Source: Acanthosepion lycidas
Lineage: Eukaryota; Mollusca; Cephalopoda; Sepiida; Sepiidae
Reading direction: 5' to 3'
Assembly (NCBI GenBank): GCA_963932145.1
Contig: OZ010572.1
Span: 86,022,186-86,086,185, forward strand
DNA: 64,000 bases
The stretch's first letter is position 1; each line of letters starts with the position of its first letter. A program made the translations under genes and the position numbers. Positions 42,747 to 51,544 of the stretch are shown here, piece after piece. The notes under the pieces are model-generated. The model saw only the letters and a list, made by a program, of their open reading frames with translations, ran no database searches and was not told the DNA's origin.

Positions 42747-43975
42747 AATGCATAAAGAGTGCGTTTGAAACGAGAAAGCGAACTTAATGTGACCAATAAA
42801 ATGAAGGCTATCAACACATTAGCTATACCTGTAGTAACACAATGCTTCAATATTATTAAATGGAAGTTCAATGACATTAAAAAAATGGACATCAAAACTA
42901 GAAAAATATTTACCCAAATGAGGACGCACAACCCGAAATCAGATGTTGAGAGGTTGTACGTACCAAGAGCTTCGAGCGTCCGGGGTCTAATGGAACTTCA
43001 ACTAATTCTAAAACTAGAATAATCTGATTGGAAGCATACAAGAACCAATTACCGACTCCGACAAATAGTAAAACAACAAATTCACTCCATCAAAAAAGAA
43101 GTTGCACTAATCAAGAAACTGTTTAATAGACCTGAAAAAAAAACGAAGCGAATAGTATCTACGCCTTCGACTAAAACAGAAAGCAAAACAACTTGACCAA
43201 ATGAAATTACAAAAAAAAAAAAAAAACTAGTAGTACAAGGCGTTGCATGTCAAATACCTAAAAAATCGAAAGAAGCACATCGGACCAAGAGAAAATACAT
43301 CAGTGGCTGAGAAACACCGGGTTGAAAGCTGAGACAGAAGCCTAATTATAGCAGCTCAGGACCAAAACCTCACAACCAGTCACTGTCATACAATCAAGGA
43401 TGAAAGTAATATGAAATGCAGCAAGATTTAGTAAAAAAAATAAAGAATATACCCACACACATAACAATCTAGCGACATATGTGCATTGGGAAATATGAAA
43501 GAAGCACAAAACCGAAAAGACTGAGAGATATTATGAGATACAACCAGACACAGTTACCAAACGTAACGATGTAACTATCCTCTGGGTCATGCCACTTCAA
43601 ACTGACAGGGAAACAAAAGCCAACAGACCTGATATTATCATAAAAGACAAGAAATTCACCAAGTGTGTGTTATTGACATAGCAGTGTGACCTACGAGAAA
43701 AACTTCCATGAAAAATGTCCAGAAATTGTTCAAATACAAGGAGATTGAGATTAACAGGATGTGGAGAATGTGGACTGTACCAATAGTAATAGAAGCTCTA
43801 GACCTCGTGAGAAAGGAAATGAAGTGTCCAAGGTAATACCAACATGCAAATTGCTCAGATGATCATCCTGCTAGGAATATCCCATATACAAAACAAAGTG
43901 CTATCAGTTAAATGATAATTCTCCTATACGGCCTAAGAAGCATAGTTTCAATCGGGCTCTACAGGATACAAAGTA
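42747..43975 (+). pseudogene. Non-LTR retrotransposon C-terminus A (R2/R4-like, restriction-like endonuclease)
   Basis: The open stretch 42759-43022 reads NKMKAINTLAIPVVTQCFNI and later DVERLYVPRASSVRG. This is the region after the RT thumb in elements whose intact copies read AINTLAVPVVTYSFNIINW and ADVDRLYLPR..GGRGL. Downstream frames are broken by stops. Around 43560-43680 one reads VTILWVMPLQTDRETKANRP followed by DIIIKDKK and KCVLL. This matches the PD-(D/E)XK restriction-like endonuclease found at the C-terminus of R2/R4/Dong-type elements. The N-terminal half and RT catalytic core are absent. Clade assignment is inference; the domain order is what is seen. A coding remnant of a dead element. 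Confidence 0.72.
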
Positions 43976-43989
43976 GGAAACATGCCATA

Positions 43990-45237
43990 CACAAATAATA
44001 ATTTAAAATATTAATTAAATAACTAAATGAAATTCCGCCCGAGGAAATTCCATCAACGAAATACACAGAATCTGCAATTAAATGCACAGAGAACGAAAAG
44101 ATATGAAAAGAGTTAAAGGTTCTATTGACAAAATAAGATATCCCAAACGGACCTCAAGACGTTTACAAAGAAATTCTAAAAACAGTTATAGCAGTCAAAA
44201 AGCCATCATCTATTGAAGAAGTGAAAAGAAACTGGAAGGGGGGGATATTTGGATCACCCCAAAGGAATATGATTTCAGTGTAGAATGGATGATACGAGAA
44301 CAAGAAAGAATGAAGGATAAACCTCTATAAGAATGAGAAAATATAACCAAGAATAATGTTAGACAAACTGTAATGAAATCACAAAAATAGATAATCCCAA
44401 GAAATGACAAGCGACCCAGTTTTGGGATCTATCATCTCTAATCAATCCATACAACCTTTGCGAAAATTTATCAATGCTTATTAATAATCCCAATGAAGTC
44501 TCAGAATGGATCATTAAAGGTATTATATCTCCTATCAAAAACGGGTGAAACAGATGATCCAGAAAATTATAGCACAGTAATATGTTTGTCCACGACATAT
44601 AAATTAATCACGTCTGTCCTGACGAAATGTATTTACTCTTTTCTCGATTAAAACAACATTCTTCCTTTGGAACAGAAGGAATATCGAAAAGGTTCATATG
44701 GTTGCAAAGATCGACTATTGATAAATAAAATTATCCTGGAAAATTGCAAGAAAAGAGGTAGAAATCTAATCACAGCCCTGGATAGATTACCGTAAAGCCT
44801 TTGATAGTGTGTCACACTCTTGGATCCTTAAGGCCTTAGAAATGTACAAAGTCTCCCCGTCGAAAATAAATTTCCTTAAACACAGCATGTGGAAAACCGC
44901 ATCATACCTAAATCACACCAAAGGCACTGTCACTTTCAACCGCCAGAATATCCGATGAGGAATCTTTCAAAGATACTCCCTGTCACCCCTACTGTTTTGC
45001 CCGTCCTTAATCCCACTTTCGCAGTAATAACTATGAATAAAATGTAAACAATAAAGTATTTAATCACCTATTCTACATGGATACGACAATGATTTGAAGG
45101 GTTCGCCACTATAGTGTAAAATGTTTCAGCAGCGTCATATGTATGGATTTCGAATGAGATAAATGGGCAAAAGTAACGTTCAAGAAAGGGAGAATTATAG
45201 AAACACACTTAAAAGATCTAGATTTAGTTACAATATT
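43990..45237 (+). pseudogene. Non-LTR retrotransposon B, reverse transcriptase half
   Basis: Pieces in several frames follow the order of the intact protein: KPSSIEEVKRNWKGG near 44200, EWMIREQERMKDKPL near 44285, then a long frame from 44779 with WIDYRKAFDSVSHSWILK and ALEMYKVSPSKINFLKHS, and SLSPLLFC near 44975. WIDYRKAFDSV is RT motif A. SLSPLLF is the motif after QGD, here mutated to QRY. The catalytic box reads FYMD followed by TTM near 45073 where relatives have FYMDDLKLF. Together with stops and frameshifts this shows an inactive copy. The reading stops at 45237 where a SINE is inserted, and resumes at 45516. Confidence 0.8.
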
Positions 45238-45515
45238 CAGTGAGTTATGTGCCATGCGTGATACACGCTTAGGCGATCATTTATCTTTCGATACATGACT
45301 GACGAGGCAGATTTTTCCCCGCAGTAGGTTGCCATTTCTTTCTGCAGTAGACCAGTTGCCATCCAGGGCTATAGAACTCAGCCTGTCCTGCTATTTATTC
45401 ATAGCTGGGTGAAGAAGAAGAGGATTCATACCTTTCCAGAGGGCATTAGCACGTAAGTGAATATAATGGATTCGACTAGAATTCGAACTCGGATCTCCGA
45501 TTCCTTAATCCAAGC
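45238..45515 (-). mobile_element. tRNA-derived SINE, copy 2 (inserted into LINE B)
   Basis: Same family and orientation as 36089-36396. Shared blocks include tatctttcgatacatgact, gttgccatccagggctata, gaagaggattcatacctttcc and attcgaactcgg (B box on the minus strand). The insert separates RT sequence ending at about 45237 from sequence beginning at about 45516 that continues the same protein order (RMEQEGADRYLGISEGDG). I do not see a clear target duplication. Confidence 0.75.
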
Positions 45516-46867
45516 AAAGATTAGGAGAATGGAACAAGAAGGAGCCGATAGATACCTAGGAATTAGCGAAGGCGATGGAATACAGCATATGTAGATTAAA
45601 GGGAAAGTAAGAAAAGAATACTACAGAAGTGTGCATCTGGTGTTGAATACCGGGTTGGATTCACAAAACAGATTATCAGCCATAAACACATTGGTTGTTC
45701 CCATGGTGCCATACAGTTTCAATATCCTTAATTGGACTATTAAGCGAATGGGCGCCAAAACTGGAAAGTTTCTCACTTGCCATCGCATGCATCATCCTAA
45801 GGCCGATATTGATTGCCTGCATGTGTCCAGATACGAAGGAGACAGAGAATTAGTTCAACTAGAATTGTCTTACAAAACTACAACAAAGATATCTGAAAAC
45901 TACATAATACTGGATGATGATCGGCGTCAAAGAACATGAAAGAAATAAGAAAATGTATGTAGTAATAAAGAAAACCAACAAGTTCAAAATGGAGTTTTAA
46001 GTGGATGAGGAAATGCCATTTAAATATAATACACCTACTGCAGCGGCAAAACCTTGAAAAGAAAGTAAATGGAATGGACCAGATACAAAAACGATAGCAA
46101 GATAAACCTCTTCATGGCCAATATTCCGTATTTAGCAAATAAGCTGATGTCTACAAATCCCTTAACCATCACTGGATACAAAAGTCTTATTCTTGCTGCA
46201 CAGGACCAATGCTTGCTAACTAGAAATTACCAAACATGTACTAGAAAATTCTGTTAGCCCAAAATGAAGATTCTGTAATAAATATCCACAAGCAATTGAC
46301 CATGTTTTATCAGGTCGCAGGGTATTGCCACTCACCGAATATAAACCCCAGCATGATAGATTAGGTCAATATATGCACTGGAAGGTAACTGTAAGAAACT
46401 GGTATGAACATCACCCAGACCCGGTTACAGAGATAGGACCTGTAACAATTTTATGGGACCTTAAAATACACACAGACGGAACAATTAAATCTAATCGCCG
46501 AGGCCAGAAAAACAGAATGTGCTTTCTTATTAACAAGCCTGTCCCAGCAGATTGAAATGTATCTTTGAAGAGCTTCAAAAACTATCAAAGTACAACGATC
46601 TTGAAATGGAAATCTCAAAATATGGCACATGCGGACATCAATAATTCTAGTTGCAGTTGGAGCCATCGGATTGATTGGAAAAGGTTCTAATAGACACATT
46701 GAAGGGATTTATGGTAGCACGTACTTTAAAGTAATACGAAATATTGTACTTACACGTTACGAAGAGCTTTATCTATGTATATTGTGCGTGATCATGAAAG
46801 CATTTATGACCTTACGTCTATCGTTGGGCCCCGGAAGGAAATGTGCATACAACAGAAAATCAAAGGA
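45516..46867 (+). pseudogene. Non-LTR retrotransposon B, thumb and endonuclease half
   Basis: It continues after the SINE with RMEQEGADRYLGISEGDGIQ, then an open stretch 45631-45939 with NRLSAINTLVVPMVPYSFNI and HHPKADIDCLHVSRYEGDRE and VQLELSYKTTT. From 46325 it reads RLGQYMHWKVTVRNWYEHHP, then VTILWDLKIHTDGTIKSNR, then an altered RGQKNRMCFLINKPVPAD. In copy A the corresponding place has the NRPDIIIKDKK nuclease motif. Here the PD pair is lost, so the restriction-like endonuclease site is destroyed. The copy ends close to an (AAT)n tract, a common 3' end for such elements. Confidence 0.8.
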
Positions 46868-46916
<49 letters not shown>

Positions 46917-46917
46917 G
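46868..46917. repeat. (AAT)n microsatellite at the LINE 3' end
   Basis: About 16 trinucleotides aat/ata. It directly follows the LINE B remnant and could derive from its 3' tail. Confidence 0.92.
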
Positions 46918-47097
46918 TTTTATAATAATTTGTATAGAAGAAATAAACATCTGAATCTCGTGTCAGTTAGAAAGGGAATATTTTGAGGCGACTCCTCACC
47001 ACTACTTTTTTGATAGCAACGCACCCTTTGTTTATGGTTTTTATGAGAAACAGGAATTGGATATGTCATGTCAAGATAAGAACCAAAATTAAAGCAT

Positions 47098-47720
47098 TTG
47101 CTATATATGGATGACTTGAAGCTGTTTGCCAGCAATAAATCTCAAATTGATTCATTGGTTGAGACTGTCCACTCTTGCTACAAACATATTTGAATAGAAT
47201 TTGAGAATTCAAAGTGTGCAGTTTTAACAATAAGGAGAGGTAAACCGGTGAATAGGCAGGGAATTCATTTAGCCAAAAGGCGATGCAATTGTGTATCCTC
47301 AGGAAACGGTGTATAAATATCTTGTAATTTTCAAGCAAGATTCAATTTCGAATGTAAAGATGAAAGGTGTGAGAGGGACATACATGCAAAGGTTAGAATT
47401 TCTGTTGATAACCAAAGTGAATAGCAAGAATTTGATGGCAGCAATCAATAGTTGGCCAGTGGATGTTGTAAGTTACAATGAGGCTATCTTAAACTAGAGA
47501 AAAGCGAAGATGGTTGAAATGTGTAAAGAAGCAAGAAAGAGTATTATCAAGTTTGGTGCATTACACCCTAAAGTAAACGTGATCAGATTACATCCACCTA
47601 GAAAGGTTGGAGGAAGATGATTGATCAGCATGGAAAATTGTGTTGCATTATTGATCTTTTTATCATTATATTGCAAGGTACAATGAAAAACATCTGAAAA
47701 CATTTGAAATAGATTGTGGA
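47098..47720 (+). pseudogene. Third non-LTR retrotransposon fragment, catalytic YMDD to thumb
   Basis: From 47101 a frame reads LYMDDLKLFASNKSQIDSLV, the catalytic box of reverse transcriptase with methionine in place of alanine (YMDD). It continues, after one stop, to EFENSKCAVLTIRRGKPVN. After a frameshift at about 47310 it reads VYKYLVIFKQDSISN, then KNLMAAINSWPVDVVSYNEA, stop, RKAKMVEMCKEARKSI and FGALHPKVNVIRLHPPRKVG. This is the same region as 45073-45850 of LINE B but from a different, related family (AINSWAV in place of AINTLVV). It has no RT N-terminus and no endonuclease, so it is truncated on both sides. Confidence 0.75.
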
Positions 47721-47756
47721 CAGTAGAAATTTGAATAAGGGGAATATGCAAGGAAG

Positions 47757-47790
47757 GAAGGAGAGAAAGAAGGAAGGAAGCAACTAGTTT
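47757..47790. repeat. Short imperfect (GAAG)n tract
   Basis: A run of ggaaggaaggagagaaagaa type. No further significance seen. Confidence 0.7.
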
Positions 47791-47831
47791 ACTGAGAAAT
47801 TATTTGTCTGTATTTCTGAGGAGAGGTACTA

Positions 47832-47894
47832 TTAGGTTGGTGCAAAAATAATGTCCTTTTCTCACATATGTTACTAATGATTGCACCAACCTAA
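47832..47894. mobile_element. 63-bp mariner-type MITE
   Basis: The element is bounded by perfect inverted ends ttaggttggtgcaa and ttgcaccaacctaa, each next to a TA (47830-47831 and 47895-47896), which is the target duplication of the Tc1/mariner superfamily. The end sequence matches the mariner/MADE1 type (TTAGGTTGGTGCAAAA). With only about 35 bp of interior it encodes nothing and would depend on a transposase elsewhere. Confidence 0.92.
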
Positions 47895-47945
47895 TATTAG
47901 TGAGTAACTATTTACACTAGTTACATTGTACGGACTGCTGTCCCC

Positions 47946-48354
47946 GTCTTTATTGCCGTATTCACGGCGTTTCTTCAGGTTATGTAACTCAGATTTTCGA
48001 ACCGAACCCATTCTTTAATCCAATGGAGTAGAATGCTCTCGTTCCACGTGCCATGCCTTTACTGGATATCTCCGTTTCAGTTATTTTTCTTTAATATCTC
48101 AACAGTAAGTTTTTGTTCACCTCTGCTGTGGCCAGGTATTGAACTCGCAACTTTTTGTGTCAAATCACTAGATTACATCAACAAATGCTTTCATCCACTG
48201 GGTCATGAGTCCTTGACATATCCAGAAAAGGCATGGCATGTGGAACGAGAACAATCTACTCCAGTAAACTAAATAAAGGTCCGGTTCGAAATTCCAACGT
48301 ATATCACCTGAAAACTGTCAGAACGTACAACCGAAACGTCGTAAATATGGCGAG
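47946..48354. repeat. Imperfect inverted repeat around a tRNA-like core
   Basis: The left arm (about 47946-48070) and the right arm (about 48217-48354) are reverse complements at roughly 75-80 percent. Matching blocks include ctctcgttccacgtgccatg against the inverted gttccacatgccatgcc, and ttcgaaccgaac against ttcgaaccggac. The 146-bp spacer holds a tRNA-like segment on the minus strand (next entry). This could be one foldback element or two opposite insertions of the same family. Confidence 0.7.
48125..48212 (-). mobile_element. tRNA-like SINE head inside the inverted repeat
   Basis: On the minus strand, gacccagtggatgaaagca (A-box-like) is followed at a tRNA-like distance by gttgcgagttcaatacc (B-box-like, positions 48135-48151). 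The rest does not fold as a proper tRNA and there is no CCA context, so it is read as the promoter head of a SINE, not a tRNA gene. It differs from the other two tRNA-like families in the window. Confidence 0.5.
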
Positions 48355-50235
48355 AAATTATTTACAGAAAAAGATTCAATTCTGTGTGGATAGTTTGAGC
48401 GAGAGAAAAAGACGTTCAAAGCTGACCTCCTCATGGTTGATGAATCGCTTTTCATGAATAAACTTGTTGACCAATCGGGTCCGTCATAACAACTTCACAA
48501 ACAAAAAAATTGACAATCTTAGACACAGTAAATTTCCTGAAGAAAGTGTTCAGTGACTGAAACTTTTAAACTTAAAATTATTTTCGGTGTTTGAAAATTT
48601 TACCGTGCATGTATCAAGCATCGATCTCATGGCGACTGATTCTAATGGAATCGATGTGGTAACACCTACATGTTTTGGTATTAAGTCGGGCTAGACAAAA
48701 TTCTGCACTACAGAATAACTTGTCATTTGTCTGATTTTAACCTGTTGATCATGCTCTCTAGGGGATGACTCACTGTGCATCCCTGTTCATGGGCGGGGCT
48801 AGTAGGAGAGTATTATGAACTGATGTCGAGAAGATGTTTGTTTCTAATCTTGGTGGATGAAACAGGTTGACTTGGGTGTTAAATATTTGGGAACACCCAA
48901 TGATGTCAGCAGCATCAAGGTTCGAAAGAAAACTTGGTTGAAAGTTTAACAAGTGTAAAATATTTTCTCTTATTGCCTAGACTGAGTTACATTTATTGGT
49001 TTAACATTTCTCTTGATACAGGTTTCTCAGATAACGGTGGTCGATGGATGTTAACGTTGGTCAGATCTACGTTCAAACTGCCTTAAAACCTAGAGGTACT
49101 AACTTGGCAGGGATAACCTTAAGGTGGTGCTGACGGGGAAAACCAATTTTATGCCATCCGTCGAATGTGGTCAGTAATTCTTACTTCAACTCTGGACTTG
49201 GTCAGTATCGTTAACTGCTATTTTCCCTCGGTTCAAATATTTGGATCGGATATTTGGGAGACCATCTCTTCGGGTCGTTTTATTTAATTATTTATTTTGT
49301 GATGCGCAACTCAGATTTTACTTATTCAGTCAACTTTTTGTTTTTTATTGAAATGTTTTAATAAGAATCTTCACTAATTTTAAACCGCCCAAAACTTTTA
49401 TTACGTACGTATTTATTTAAATTCGACTAGATTATATGCAAAAAAAAAAATCCCAGCATCCCTCGTTCGTGCGCATGTGTAGTCGCACCAACGTAACGAA
49501 TTTAATTCATTGAAGTCCTAAAGAACGTTTCGTCACAGAAAACCTTTTTCCACTTTAAACCAGCACGCAGCTTATTAATATTAAAAACCGTACAATTAGT
49601 ATTATTATTAATATTATTAATACTAAAAAAACAATACAATCTATTATACCTATACCATCTATACTATTCTCTTCTACTTGTAACATGGTCAGTTTTGTTG
49701 GTTGGTTGATTTTGTTTATCAACTTCTATGGGTTATTCAATACCGAAATCTAAGTATTTTGAACCCAATTTTATGGTTTCAACTACAGGTTTATAGCTGG
49801 CGATTCTACTATAAAGAGTTATTGTTGGTAAATCTTTTATATAATGATGTATTGCGGTATATTTTACTATGAAAAATGTATTTTTATATTTCCATAGTGT
49901 TTTGTTTGGGGGTTCACTATTTGCTCATAGCTGGGATCCTAACAGATGATACCATCCTGGTTCTTGGGTAACATAGAATCAAAAGCACTTAAGAATTGGT
50001 TTTACGCTCCTCAAATTCTCCAGTCACCCGATCAGAGTCCTTGCTGCTGCATGTAGTTTATCCTCATACCCAGGACTAATATGGTCAGTAATATATTTTG
50101 TACGACACTTCCTTAATTTCTTAAAGTTAATCGATCGTCAATTTCACAAATTACTCTCGTGTTATATTCACCTTTTCTCGTTTTGTAATTTACCTATCTG
50201 GTAAATCCCAATTACGTAACTTTAGTCGTTAATAA
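48355..50235. other. 1.9 kb without a recognised feature
   Basis: The frames here are short and show no motif I recognise. A small cluster of attattaat repeats lies near 49600. Composition is AT-rich with scattered GC patches (48780-48800, 49090-49150). It may hold very old element remnants, but I cannot support any. Confidence 0.4.
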
Positions 50236-50707
50236 GGATTTTCAAAGCGTATCTTAGATGTGGCACAAGGCTGAAAGTACCCACTACTCAGTCGTAATTG
50301 TTGTAGCGAGACAAGCTTGCTCACTTGCACCACGTCGAGAGATTCGAATGACTTTCTAAGCGTGGCCTACATGTGACGCAAGGCCAAAGATATGGGGCAC
50401 CCAGTGAGGATCGAACTCACTACACAGTCCTTATTGTTCTAAATGCCTAGTGTAGCTGTAGCACATGTTCGAAAATATAAAGCCCCCAATGAGGATCGAA
50501 CTCACTACTCATTCGTAATTTTTCTAGCGAGACAAGCTTGCTGACCATTACACCCCGTCGAGGTGCCCGGTGGTTTTTCTAAGCGGAGCATAGATGTAAC
50601 GCAAGGCCAGATGTATGGAACACCAAGTGAAGATCGAACTCACTATTCAGTTGTAACTGCTCTAGCAAGACAAACTTGCTAACCATTACACGACACCGAA
50701 GTACCCC
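50236..50707 (-). repeat. Tandem cluster of four tRNA-like SINE units
   Basis: Four related units follow each other (about 50236-50350, 50351-50475, 50476-50573, 50574-50707). Read on the minus strand, each has a tRNA-like head with tgtaatggtcagcaagc or close (A-box-like), gtctcgctaga, and gtgagttcgatcctcac (B-box-like), followed by a shared linker with catctggccttgcg and tatgctccgcttag. The second unit lacks part of its head. The unit length of about 100-130 bp and head-to-tail order are unusual for dispersed SINEs and suggest tandem amplification. None looks like a functional tRNA gene. Confidence 0.72.
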
Positions 50708-51046
50708 ACCTTAGTTGAGTGTACCGCAGAAATACCTCCTACATATTAGCTAGATGAACACACCATTGCCACTAATGTCTTACAATTATGTGGGAGTTAT
50801 CTTTTGGAGGGATATGTGAGAGATATTTCTGTCTCATTTGATATAATTCTTACTTTCTTCCCCGGTCATTCTAGACACATTCGTTCAAGTTCATTTAAAC
50901 TTTTTTAAAAATTACAAACTATCACTCCTTTATTTTTTTTAAAAAAATTTCTCTTCTTTATTTAAAAAATAGGTTTCTTCATGTTAATTACAGTATAAAC
51001 CTTTTGGATCCTTCAAAATTCTGGCACGCGGCATCATAACATTTAA
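50708..51046. other. Spacer without a recognised feature
   Basis: AT-rich sequence with homopolymer T and A runs around 50930-50970. No coding or repeat signal. Confidence 0.4.
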
Positions 51047-51215
51047 TTGAGAAGAGGGAAACGGTCAAATGTTCAAGGAAAAATACCTCTTCCCTTGATC
51101 GCACGACACTTTCTCTCTTCTTACTATCTAGCCTTGACCACTCGACCGTTCCTTGTTCTTAGTTCTTCCTTTGATGCATCTACCTTTTGCCCTTGTCCCC
51201 AAACTTTTCCATGCT
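51047..51215. repeat. Outlying degenerate units of the pyrimidine-rich minisatellite
   Basis: Two or three diverged subunits of the array that starts at about 51545 are visible here, for example ccttgaccactcgaccgttcc near 51132. A unit in the opposite orientation is visible at about 51052-51085 (gagggaaacggtcaaatgtt, the reverse complement of the aacatttgaccgtttccctc form). They are separated from the main array by about 330 bp of other sequence. Confidence 0.55.
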
Positions 51216-51544
51216 CACGGACATATCTCGTTGAAATACCAACTCTTGTACGAACACCGAAGTAAATAACGTCGAGCTTGGTCAGTACATAGATGAGTGA
51301 CAGCTTGAGAATCCCATCTACTGTAAACTTAGATGTGAGGGTGATGTAATGGGGAACAAATCGGAGTTGGAAATCGGAGTGAGAATTCAATTTCCAGTCC
51401 GGCTCGTTACGGCAAAGTTGTGTATACACCTATTCTCCCTTCAGCTGGGGGTTAATTATTCGAACTTGAATCATCTGAAAATAATTCGTACAATCTAAAA
51501 AATGTTGCTGGCTTTGAATAGCATACAAAAGGTTGATAAGCCAT
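51216..51544. other. Spacer between outlying units and main minisatellite
   Basis: No repeat subunits and no recognised coding motif. The minus-strand frame of 101 codons over 51124-51429 overlaps degenerate repeat units at one end and shows no known domain. Confidence 0.4.

Noticed and set aside
50236-50707. Functional tRNA genes
   Set aside because: A- and B-box-like motifs are present but no unit gives a clean cloverleaf by eye, and the units share a non-tRNA linker. They are read as SINE-type units.
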